A stretch of DNA of 64,000 nucleotides from Sorghum bicolor. Taxonomy: Eukaryota; Streptophyta; Magnoliopsida; Poales; Poaceae. The notes below the pieces were generated by a model. It was not told the origin of the DNA, did not search any database, and saw only the letters and a list, made by a program, of their open reading frames with translations. Where the stretch lies: positions 59,325,802-59,389,801 of the forward strand of contig NC_012871.2 of assembly GCF_000003195.3 (NCBI RefSeq), given 5' to 3'. Below, piece by piece: positions 35,340 to 45,758 of this stretch (its first letter is position 1; the number at the start of each line of letters is the position of its first letter). The position numbers and the translations under genes were made by a program.

Positions 35340-35685
35340 AGACCACATTTGGATCCTTGGAATTGAATTCATTCTAATAATTATAATTTAAACATAAATT
35401 AATTAAGTGAATATGGTTGTATATGTAATATATATTATTGTTAGCCATATAAGGAAGATACTTATATGTTGCATTTCTCCTATGGCCTATGGGGAAGCGA
35501 GTTGAAAACCGTGCTATAAGTTGGAGAGTAGAAACATAACATGGTGATCCATATAATCAATTTCTATCCCCCCTATGAATTTAAGAAATGCTTCTATGTG
35601 AATTTGAATAAGTTGTGGAATGTCATCTATTAAGTTGATTTCAATTTCTGTGAAATGAAAGAATCCAAATGGCTCCTTAGTGTGG
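35340..35685. mobile_element. Candidate MITE with CATTTGGAT ends
   Basis: GACCACATTTGGATCCTT at the left and AAAGAATCCAAATGGCTCC at the right are imperfect inverted repeats. I could not identify a target duplication. Confidence 0.4.
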
Positions 35686-36393
35686 TTAAGTTTATATAAA
35701 AATATCAATATTTATAATATCATATAATTATCATTAGTTTTATTATGGAATATATTTTTATAATACATATTTAACGTCATAGATATTGACACCTTTTTCG
35801 ATAAACTTAATTAAATATTTGATAATTTGAATTATTCAGAATGGTGATTATTGTAATAAATTTCTCCATTGGAGTATAGCTATCAAATATGAGTAGCATG
35901 GTCCACATTGCATTACGGTGCATTGGTTAATCATGGGGAGCCCGGAAGTGATTCCCGCGTGATAGCAACTGCAGGTTAAACAAAAGGGCCTGTCTGTGCA
36001 TGCCGCATGCGGTCGACACCGGTCTATGATGCTTACTTAGTCGTAAAGGAGAATAGGAGAGAGACGAAGGTGTGATGAACTTTGGCGCCTTCTTTCAGAG
36101 CAAGGTCGTAGCTCATCGTCCATTCATCGATGCTCATGCGTTGCCGCCCACGATGTGCCCCCGAATCTCGTGGGACCTCTGATCGATCCTGCGCGCCACC
36201 CCGCTCGCTTTACAAAAATATGAGGTTCTTTGCGGTGCCCATTTGCATGCTGGAGCATGGGAATCCCCGGCACTGCATCATTTTTTATGATCTAGCTTAG
36301 TATTTCAAGTTCGTCGGCCACGTTGTTGCTAGCTAGCTAACAACACTCCCAATTGTACCAAAGATCGCGTACACCCCTGCTTGGTAGTGCACA

Positions 36394-36431
<38 letters not shown>

Positions 36432-37165
36432 TTGAATAGCCTAGTATGTATTAATTAGATTTATCCAGGCCAATCTAAGTCATCATGAGTATGTGTTGTG
36501 TTTTGGTGATTGTTATTGTGCACAAGCAAATCATATTGGTTCTTTACATTTTATTGAATGTATTACTCACCTCCATGTTATAGCAAATGTCTCATGTTTT
36601 TGGTATAGGAAGAAAATGTGAGAAAATTATGCATTGCTACTAAATAGGACTAAATCTGGCGCACTACTAGCTAATGTTGCAATGGGCCTATTTTGAGCAC
36701 TAAGCTGACCTGCATAAGAAACTTAGTGGACAACCAAATATAAAAACTACATTGGTAGAAGCTATATACAGACATTCAAAATAAGAATGGATGCGGTATG
36801 AATGACAACTATCTTCATCCTATTAGGGGTCGTTCGGTTATCCTAAAATAGGACCAAAAACCATTCCAGCTAATAAATTGTTATACAAATTAGTCAATCA
36901 TTCTAGTTAGAATTAGTTGAGGGAATGGTTCCTAGACAACTAAATGAGACCTAATCACAATTGGTGTCGCGTCCGCCACACCTCGTCCGCCCCTAATCCT
37001 TTCTCCTCTTCTGTATCCTAATCCCCACAGAAACCCTAAGTCGACTACCAGCACACTGAATCACTAATACATAGGTAGCATGCAACCATTGGTAGACTGT
37101 CAGCTTTGGTTTGAAAATACCAACTCCAGACCCTAGAACCATGCATCACAGCAAAAGGATCGCAC
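35686..37165. other. Intergenic sequence with TA microsatellite
   Basis: No gene is recognised. A (TA)n run of about 44 bases lies at 36388-36431. 36826-36960 has a GGGGTCGTTCGGTTATCC start that may be a small hAT-type MITE, unproven. Confidence 0.4.
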
Positions 37166-37167
37166 CA

Positions 37168-37601
37168 GTGGCGGAGGCAGGTATATGGCGAGCCTTGGCG
37201 GACGTCATACCTAAAAAAATAAAAAAAAACTGAATATATGTAATATATTTTGAAATATATATACACTGATACATATACGTACTTGATCAGATGCTCGACT
37301 CTTCCTCTTCGTATTTTGATCAGATCAATGGACACAGTGTCATGGTGCTTCCTCGACTGTGGACGGCGGACGGTGGCACCGGTGCGAGAAGCCGAGAACT
37401 CAACGCAGTGGTCAGCGGACAGCAGCGGGAGTTGGACAGCGATTGCGGCTTTACTTTTGGATTTCTGTTATATTTGCTGATCACATAGTAATATACATAT
37501 TTAGCTAATTTTCTAGTGCATCCTTATATAATTAATAGTTATATTATACATGTTCGGCCTTTACAAATCCGCTACACCTAGAAAATGTTCCTGCCTCCGC
37601 G
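37168..37601. mobile_element. Candidate DNA element with GCGGAGGCAGG ends
   Basis: GGCGGAGGCAGGTAT at about 37168 and ATGTTCCTGCCTCCGC at about 37586 are inverted over 11-12 bases. No transposase is encoded. The target duplication is not clear. Confidence 0.4.
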
Positions 37602-37833
37602 GATCGCTGGTCTTTGATGACCAAAAATGAGGTTCGTCCATTGCATGGTTCGCCTCTCTCACTGTCAAGTCTCAACAAAGCTTTACATAGAGAATCATGT
37701 GGACTAGCTAGATGTTGCATTTGCGTGTACGTGTTGATCCAATCCTCGCGCGGGCAATGCAGAAGCAGAATAATCACCCACGCTTGCCGCGACACCGGAA
37801 TATATCCCCTCCGCGCTGGTCCACGTCCCCTCC

Positions 37834-38451
37834 GTGCTGGACCAGGCCCTTGTGGGAGAGGGCGATGCCGGCTTCATCCTGTCCCCAGCCTCACCACCGG
37901 CTGAGGATGGTTCCTCACCGCACGGGACGCCCACTTCGCCAGCAAATCCAACGGCGGCAAGGGTGTGCACCACCCCACCCTTCCATCGTACCGCAGCCTG
38001 GGGGTTCTACCTCTGCTGCTCGCGTGGAGGAGGAACGCCCACCACACCTTGAGGAGACAGCTCCAGCACCTGATGCCATGGAGGCGACTTCTGCCTTGGT
38101 GGAGACAGCGCGTGCGCCTGCTGCCTTGGAGGCGGCACCTGCCCTGGCTGCTGCTACGAAGGACACCACCAACGCCGAAGCACCAGGGCTGCGGCGATGG
38201 CGGATACACATACCCTACACAAAGTTGAACAGCTCATGGCGAAAAGGAATCTTGAATCAGGTACTTCCTTTTCTACCTTTCCAGAGTCAAAAATTATTTC
38301 AAACCTTGGTAGGGTAGGCATCAACCAAGGCTCCTATGATGTAGTTGTCATTAAGAACCTAGAGGTTGATAGGTTGGTTCTCTGTGCTAATCAAAATAAG
38401 AGTAACCCAAAATCTAAGTACTCAAATAATTACAGTGATGATGAGACATGA
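37834..38451 (+). pseudogene. LINE ORF1 remnant
   Basis: Three overlapping frames seem to continue one another. A Pro/Ser-rich stretch (SPASPPAEDGSSPHGTP, 37834-38052) leads to an Ala-rich stretch (EATSALVETARAPAALE) in a second frame, then to MADTHTLHKVEQLMAKRNLE through a TGA at 38449 in a third. That last part resembles the C-terminal end of ORF1 in grass LINEs. At least two frameshifts are implied. ORF1 would bind LINE RNA. Confidence 0.5.
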
Positions 38452-38642
38452 GAGGGAAGATAGATTTGAAGCAGTTCTTAGCCACGCTTGTGGAAATTTA
38501 AATGAGAATATGCTGGATTTGGAGAATGATCAGATCATTGATCTCTCTCCTACCCGTCGTAAGAAAAAATATAACAACACCAAAAATACTAACAAAGGCA
38601 GACTTCCCCAAAAGCCAAAGAACCCCTTCAAAATTATTCTAA

Positions 38643-39222
38643 AATGAAAGGGGTTTTCTGGAATAGCAGAGGTCTTGCAGACTTGGCTAAACATAGATTC
38701 TTGACTGAATTAGTTAAAGAAGAGCAAATTAAATTTATCGCTCTTTCTGAAACTGGACGAGATTCATTCCTGGATCATGTCTAAAAAATCTTTGTGGGGG
38801 TCATGACTTTCTTTGGCATACCATGGCTCCTCATGGTAGATCAGGGGGCATTTTGCTAGGTGTGGACCTAAATACTTTTGATATTGGAGCCATTGATGAG
38901 GGAGATTTCTATGTAAAGTGCACCCTCAGATGCATAGTAAATGACTTCAAGTTTAATTTATATTCAGTCTATGGACCAGCTCAAGCACAGAACAAAAATG
39001 TTTTCCTAGTGGAACTTGCCAACACTTGCTCAAAAGAAACTCTACCATATATCATAGGGGGGACTTTAATATAATACGAGGATAAGAGTTCAGGGGATTT
39101 TGACCCCAAATAGCCTAATCTTTTTAATGTCGTCATCGAATCTCTGGATCTTAAGGAGATTGTGATGTCAGACCGCAAGTATACTTGGGCGGGGCCTGGG
39201 GATTATCCAACTTTTGAAAAGT
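38643..39222 (+). pseudogene. LINE ORF2 endonuclease, N-terminal part
   Basis: It starts MKGVFWNSRGLADLAKHRF, the usual start of a plant LINE AP-endonuclease. Continuing pieces show FIALSETGRD, VDLNTFDIGAIDEGDF, YSVYGPAQ and PYIIGG, where one missing G breaks the GGDFN motif (about 39057). Then EDKSSGDFDP and KYTWAGPGDYPTFEK. There is a stop at 38783 and several frame changes. The endonuclease would nick target DNA; this copy cannot. Confidence 0.7.
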
Positions 39223-41250
39223 TATAATACCCGATTTTAAGGATAAAACCAGATATGCACCATATATGAGTTTTATAAGTCAAATCTCACATATAGCTAC
39301 AAATAAGGGGTAATATCAAAAGACAATGCATAAATATATAATGTACTTAGTATAAAAGAGATAACCTTAGATAACAAACAGCGGATAGACAACTCCAACC
39401 TTCGGGTATTAACTTCACTCTACATGATCCAACTGACTGGTTGATCACAAGCCTAAACTTCTCCTGAGGTTTGGGGGGAATAGCAAGAGTGAGTCCATGT
39501 CGAACTCCACAAGTATAGCAACTAGATTGTATAGCTCCCACAATCTCATGATCAATGTGTCATAAATAATGTAAAGCATTAAATAATAAATAATGAGCAT
39601 ATTTAACACACAAGAATCATCATCGTCGATGCAAGAATCCCCAAGGCCGTTCATGACCGTGAGCACGGCTAGTATACCAGTTTTTAACACTCTGCAGAGG
39701 TTGTACATCTTTACCCATGAGTCATGATTTATCCTTTCGCCTGAGGTGATCAGCCTCTTAACCCACTTCTAAGGAAGGTCGGCAGGGATCACTATGAAGC
39801 CTTTCAAAAGTTCGTCTAACATGTTAGGGCCGCAAGGTTTCCTTTGCGCGCAGATATAGAGCCCCCCTTCCGATGGCACAATGACTCGCAGCCTATACAC
39901 ATACAGACAAAGGCCACACTATACCCAAAACGGTTCAGCCCCTCCGCCCTTTCGGGTAACCTCTAACAAGCTAGAAAAGGTCTTCATATTGAGCTAAAGC
40001 CAGAGCCATTATAGCCCTCATGGTTGCACTGTTGTCCTGGTTATCACTTACAGATAAATCATCAAGTGGCTAAAAAGTCATTTTTATCATTTATTACTTA
40101 ACATTAATCTAGTCACAGGATCATGGTCACAGAATCAAAATCCAAATTACTATACTTGCCTTAAACTTAGATCCTTCTTCAAGTCCAAACCTTCAAAGAT
40201 CTTCTTCTGAGTCACACTTATATCTCACCGACTAGACAAGATCATAAGACACCACACAAGCATCCGTACACACATGCATAACAAACAAAGTTGACTAAAT
40301 TAAAACAATACACCAATCAATAAAAAGGTTTAAAAACTAATCTACACATTACTATGAGCATAAAGATGTAAAAAGTATTCTAATCGAAATAAGAAACGAC
40401 TATGAAAAGATTTAAATTGTAAAAAATAATCATGTGAGAGCATACATTCGAATTTAATATGCGTGTTTAAACAAAGCAAACTTATATAATGTAAAAGCAT
40501 ATATATACAAGCGTCATGAGTCATTTCAAATGAGATAAGAAGAAAGAGAATACAAGCTTTTTAAAAGTAGCAGAGATTTATTTGCAAAGAAAACTAAATC
40601 ATAGCCTAATTAATTATATTTTAATAAAGCGCTTTGGAAAATATAGACCAAGGAACGACTATGCTGAAATTTTATATATTCAAAATTAAATGTTGAATTT
40701 CTACGCAGGGATGATATATATGTATGTCACATCATCAAAGTCATTAGCCGATTAAATAAGCTGTCATACCATTATCATTGCAAGATGCAGCTGACACGAT
40801 CACTTATTTTCCCGGTTCTGCATGGCTGGACGTGAACAACAGTGGAAATTCCATGCACGCAGCCGTGCCTCCTGGTTCCCTAGCAGTCGGCACCTTCAGG
40901 CGATGGAGACTTGGAGGGTCATGGCGACTTGCAGATAGCAGCGGATGAACTTCAACAGGATGGACTTCTCAGCAGCCGAGTCTTTCCCATCATGCCGACG
41001 ACAGTTTCACAAGACGACAAGTTGACGAGTATCGCAAGAAGATGTATACGTCGCGGCAACAGGATTTCTTCGCTGGAATAGCAAGAGCACGACGAGCTAA
41101 CAGTTGCAGCAGATCTGCACCTCTTGGAACTTGGCGACACGTTGTAGAGAAAGAAAGAGAAAATATAATTTTATTTTACTATCTTAGGAATTCTCAAATT
41201 AGAGGCTTCCTATATGGTAGTTTTTTTTTTTGTGTGTTTTGCCTAAGGGG

Positions 41251-41319
<69 letters not shown>

Positions 41320-42077
41320 AGAGAAACTCCCCACCTCCACATCAACTAGCGATATGGTACTAATAGATTTGCAACCTTCATCTTTACTAATAGGCCTAAT
41401 TAATTATTAAAGCCTATTAGTAAATAAAACATTTGGCCTTTGAATCATGATGACGTATTATTTTCGAAATTAATTATTTTCATGGATAAAATAATTCTAG
41501 AAAAGTCCAGAATTAGTAGTTAAGCCATGAAAAATACTTCGAAAGCTTCGAAAATTTGGAAAAAAATTCTCAGAGATATTATAGAACATGAGGAGTCAAA
41601 ATAAAGTATTTGGAGCTTATGATGAGATAATTCGAAATATCTAAAAAATTAGATTATGCTCATGGAAAAAGGTCGGAAAAATTTCTAAGAAGTTTGTAGA
41701 GATTGCTTCATAGACGAGAAACTGAAAAGAGTGACGAGGTATGAAAGAAAAGATTTTGAGAGACTCTAAATGAAACCTTGAGCTGAGAAACTAGAAATTT
41801 GATTGTAGAAAAAGATAAAGACTTACTGGTCAAAGAAGATCGATCTACCAAACGTATTTTAAATACTTTTCTTACTATCAGCACACAAAGAGCAACAAGG
41901 AAACATTACATCAAATGGTATGTGTCACCATGTATGCACAACAATGTTGCTAAATCCTATGATGAATTTTAATTTAATAAAAAAATATTTTTTTGCTATA
42001 TTTCAATGAGCACAAAAATACAAAATTAAATCATTTTAACTCTATTTCAAATAAAGTAAATTTTTTTAGGTGTTACA
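39223..42077 (+). repeat. Solo LTR C (2855 bp, same family as A and B)
   Basis: It starts TATAATACCCGATTTTAAGG (TG changed to TA) and ends TAGGTGTTACA. The target duplication AAAGT is perfect at 39218-39222 and 42078-42082. Removing it rejoins the LINE frame TFEKLDRVLVS. It holds a (TA)n run at 41253-41316. Confidence 0.85.
41253..41316 (+). repeat. TA microsatellite inside solo LTR C
   Basis: About 32 TA units in an unbroken run. Confidence 0.9.
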
Positions 42078-42305
42078 AAAGTTAGATAGAATCCTCGTAA
42101 GTACTGAATGGGAATCTCGACCCTAAATGGCCTAATCTTTTTAATACCGTCATCGAATCTCTGGATCTTAAATAGATTGTGATGTCAGGCCGCCAGTATA
42201 CTTGGGTGGGGCCTGAGGATTGTCCAACTTTTGAAAAGTTAGATAGAGTCCTCGTAAGTACTGAATGGGAATCTCAATTCCCACTTACGACTGTCGACTC
42301 TAGAG
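42078..42305 (+). pseudogene. LINE endonuclease continuation with internal duplication
   Basis: It resumes with TTAGATAGAATCCTCGTAAG (LDRILVSTEWES), then at about 42116 jumps back to a second copy of CCTAAATGGCCTAATC..., rereads the SGRQYTWVGPEDCPTFEK segment and goes on to STEWESQFPLTTVDSRVQ. LINE similarity stops near 42305. Confidence 0.7.
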
Positions 42306-44440
42306 TTCAGACCATACATGTAGGAGATGGCAGGACGGTAGTATTGACGGTTGGATGGTAGTATTTGGCTATTGTTGCGCATTGTTGTTGCCTTCAGCAG
42401 CCCACGCAGGCCACAAGATATCGAGGTGGCTCCGACGGTGCTGACGCTGTGGCACGAGCGCCGGCGAGCCGTGGTGCCGTGGCAGAGCTTCATATATGTG
42501 GCGTCGCGGAGTCATGTTTTTGGGCGTGGTTCCCTTTTTGTCCTCCCTTTTTTTCGAGGGCGAGTCACTCTGCATCGATATGCTCCAATGCTCCACGCTC
42601 CTTCTGAATCAATGTTGCATATATGGATGTATTTAAGATGCTTTATTTTTATACGTGCTCGATGTTTTAGTCAAAACATGGTATGAATGCACATGCTTAT
42701 GTATAATCAAATGGATTTATACCATGTTTATTCGATCGTGGTATTGTATATAGCTAGAATATTGCTTTTTCAATTAACTACTAGTAGTATGTAGATAGAT
42801 ATGGAAGCTTGATTTCCATGGTTTAATAGGGCAATAGGGTCATTAGTTATAGTCCAATTTCTCTAATGATTAGCTTGCAACCTAATTACTTATAATTTGG
42901 TTTCTATGGTGAAGTATATTTATATATTAATTAACATTGTGGAAGCCCGCTGGGGCGATTTATTACTAGTATAAAATGAGTAGAGATGTTGCATGAAGTT
43001 TTCCCCTTTTAAGCCCACGATAACGTGAAGCAACATATATGCAATCTCACTATGCAAAGACTCTTTTGAGATTTGAGACCTACGTGTTAATCTTTAATAG
43101 ACAAGCTGTTAAAATAAATAAATCATAGCTGCCATTAAAATAGAAGACAACCTTAATTATCATCGATAGTAATAGTTAAATTGTCATATAGTATTGTATA
43201 TGCCATTGTAAAACTAAACCTAAAATAACCCTATAATAATTTTTTACCTAAATTAGCCACCTATTACAAAAAAGTAATACAAAATCATAACCTAAACTAA
43301 CTTGCATCTAAAGCACTCGCATATACATAACATTATAAAAACAATAACCCAAAATACCACTGCATACATATGCTTTTGAAAATGCACTTCTATTTTTTTA
43401 ACAACACCTATACAGTATATAACAACCTAAAGTAGCAAAGTTACTTCTAAATTTATCCATCTCAATCATATACTTAGAAACAGCAAGGACCCTCGTATAG
43501 TCGTATCACTGTGTGGAAGTGTGGATTCATAAACGTGCTGTATCGTTGGTACATCTAGCAGCAACCTAGTAGGCACAACAACTGTGGGCTGAACCGGTGT
43601 GAGAAAGTAAAAAGAACCGAATCTCATCCGCATGTGTAACTGTAACACAAGTAAGAATAATGTAATTAAGGATCAAAAAGAATAATGTAATTAGGGGCCA
43701 TCTTAGAAGTTAGAATCTCGACTTGGTACCATAGAGAAAAAAATTACTAAATCCACTAAATCATGATTTTTAATTTAATTGCTTTTAGCTTTAGCCAACA
43801 TGTATGATGGGACCATGAGAAAAAACCGTGTTGACTGCTCATTGGATTGTGAAATAAATATGCATAGTTTTACTCTAATAAAAATGACAAAGGTGACATA
43901 CATGGACCACTTAGAAAACTATGTCAGTAGTAAAAAAAGTCTAAGTACCTACCAAATAAAAAAAATATCATAAAAAACAACGTACATAACACAACTCAAC
44001 CTATTTTAACCTGTTGTAATGTATAGCCTCTATAGACTTTGAAACGAATATATGCTGTTTTGACAGTAACAAATAATTTGATAGAAAGCTTAAAACAAAT
44101 ATATGTTGTTTCCACCCTAACAAATAGTTTGATAGAAATCTAGTAAGTGAGGAAATGAATTCTATAACATGACTTCACACTTGAGAAGTGTGCAAAATCC
44201 CAACCGGTCCATTTTGTCATAGAATTTCCTTGCAACCATACCTGAAAAAAAAGTATTAGACCCTAGCTAGTACGCCTAGCAATAATCAGCACCTCAGGTC
44301 AGAGTATATTCTTAGGTGAAATAAAAATCAACAGAATCCCATCCCATCCTCAATTCCTCATGAAACCCTATTTTCTCACAAGTCCAACCCTAGCAACTGT
44401 AGGACTGTGCGGCACCACTAGCAAGAACAAGGCCATTAGG
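42306..44440. other. Intergenic region upstream of MIR156
   Basis: No gene is recognised. ORFs at 42351-42686 overlap on both strands and lack family features. 43080-44250 is AT-rich. The last few hundred bases presumably carry MIR156 promoter elements. Confidence 0.4.
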
Positions 44441-44452
44441 GGACCGTCTCCT

Positions 44453-44461
44453 CTATATAAG
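44453..44461 (+). promoter_or_regulatory. TATA box of MIR156
   Basis: CTATATAAG in the context CGTCTCCTCTATATAAGCCC, about 300 bp before the miR156 hairpin. This is a typical plant Pol II core promoter; transcription should start near 44485-44495. Confidence 0.7.
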
Positions 44462-44749
44462 CCCTCCATACGGTACCACCAGAACGGAACGGGCGAAGAA
44501 GCCCAGCCAGTAGTATAGCTCTCCCAGTCCCAGATCTGGCCGGCTGCCTGCCGCCGCCTTCTTCCCCAATTCGGGAAAGACGACGATGAAGATATGTTTG
44601 TGTACCATGGTTTGGTTCTTCTCTCTAGCTATATCCCCCCTTGCACCCAGGCGCGCGCGCTTCTTGTTGCGTCTGTTCTGTGCTGTACTTTGCAGCAGTG
44701 GTCGACGACGGGGTGGGATGGGGGCGCTGGCTGGAGCTGGAGTAGACGG

Positions 44750-44885
44750 TGTGGCTGACAGAAGAGAGTGAGCACGCATCGGCCAGACTGCATCTATATA
44801 CGGCTGCTCCTGGCGAGATATGGATGGATGGATGTCTAGGCGCAGCTGCTGTTGCGTGCTCACTTCTCTTTCTGTCAGCTCTCTC
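44750..44885 (+). ncRNA. MIR156: miR156 precursor hairpin
   Basis: The 5' arm holds TGACAGAAGAGAGTGAGCAC at 44756-44775, exactly the miR156 20-mer that directs cleavage and translational repression of SPL (SBP-box) mRNAs and controls the juvenile-to-adult change. The 3' arm at 44858-44879 (GCTCACTTCTCTTTC then TGTCAGC) is the classical 22-nt miR156 star. The arms pair through the duplex apart from a small bulge, and pairing continues into the loop side (GCACGCA with TGCGTGC). The loop is about 80 bases. DCL1 would process it in the nucleus, AGO1 would load the product. I saw no second miR156 hairpin nearby, so this is a single-hairpin locus rather than a tandem b/c type. Its letter in the family cannot be told from sequence alone. 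Confidence 0.97.
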
Positions 44886-45277
44886 TCCTCCTAGGGACTT
44901 GTTCTGCCGTATGCATCCATCTCCCCTCGTCCCACATCCATCCATATCGCTGCGCTGTGCACCGATGATGCGTCGTCGTCATGCAGGTGCAGCCGTTTCT
45001 CTCCTCGCATCGGTCGCCGTGGTGGCACTGTTTGTTCTGCGGCGCCTGTTCGTGTCCCTACCTGAAACCTTATCTTGTCGTCCGCTCGGATTACGATGAC
45101 CTCTGCTCTTTGGAATAAGGTACTCTAATCAATCTCATGGAAGCCGCTGAACGCATGTACGCCATGGATCCTTGCGCTGGCAACGTTTCTTTTCATTTAT
45201 CGGCGAGGTTCTCTTGCCATCTTTGTGGCTTTCCATGATGCTATTTTAGCAAGGTCTGTCCTTGAGGCTTCGGCCTT

Positions 45278-45520
45278 GGCCTTGTTTATTTCCCAACAAA
45301 TTTTACAAATTTTTTCAGATCTTTCATCACATCGAATCTTTAGACGTATGCATGCAATATTAAATATAGACGAAAAGAAAAACTAACTGCACAGTTTGGT
45401 CGAAATTGATGAGACGAATTTTTTGAACCTAGTTAGTCCATAATTAGATAACATTTGTCAAAATAAAACGAAAGTGCTACAGTGTCGATTTTCTATAACT
45501 TTTTGAAACTAAACAAGACC
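45278..45520 (-). mobile_element. MITE of the GGCCTTGTTTAGTT family, copy 9 (reverse)
   Basis: The core reads in reverse: CATCACATCGAATCTTTAGA, CTAACTGCACAGTTTGG, TTGATGAGACGAATT. The ends are GGCCTTGTTTATTTCCC and GAAACTAAACAAGACC. Confidence 0.75.
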
Positions 45521-45758
45521 ATGTTTAGTTCGAAAAAAATTCGGATTTCGCTATCGTAGCACTTTCGTTTGTATTTGACAAATATTATTTAATCATAAAC
45601 TAACTAGAATCAAAAGATTCGTCTCGCGATTTACAGATAAACTGTGTAATTAGTTTTTGTTTTCATTTATATCTAATGCTTCATGTATGTGCCGCAAAAT
45701 TTAATGTAACGAGAAATCTTAAAAAAAATTTAGATTTCGGGGTGAACTAAACAAGGCC
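45521..45758 (+). mobile_element. MITE of the GGCCTTGTTTAGTT family, copy 10
   Basis: It starts ATGTTTAGTTCGAAAAAAATTC and ends GTGAACTAAACAAGGCC. It directly follows copy 9 in the opposite orientation, so the pair forms a large imperfect inverted repeat. Confidence 0.75.

Larger units (their letters stand above)
37790..42305 (+). mobile_element. Decayed LINE (L1-like) fragment, interrupted by solo LTR C
   Basis: It contains an ORF1 remnant (about 37830-38451) and the start of ORF2 with an endonuclease domain (38643-39222, resuming 42078-42305). No RT, 3' UTR or poly(A) is present, so the 3' half is missing. A solo LTR of 2855 bp splits it. Confidence 0.75.

Noticed and set aside
44453..45099. 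Protein-coding gene around MIR156 (ORFs 44453-44863, 44586-44771, 44749-45099)
   Set aside because: The ORFs overlap the hairpin on both strands and lack any family features; the conserved element is the miRNA.
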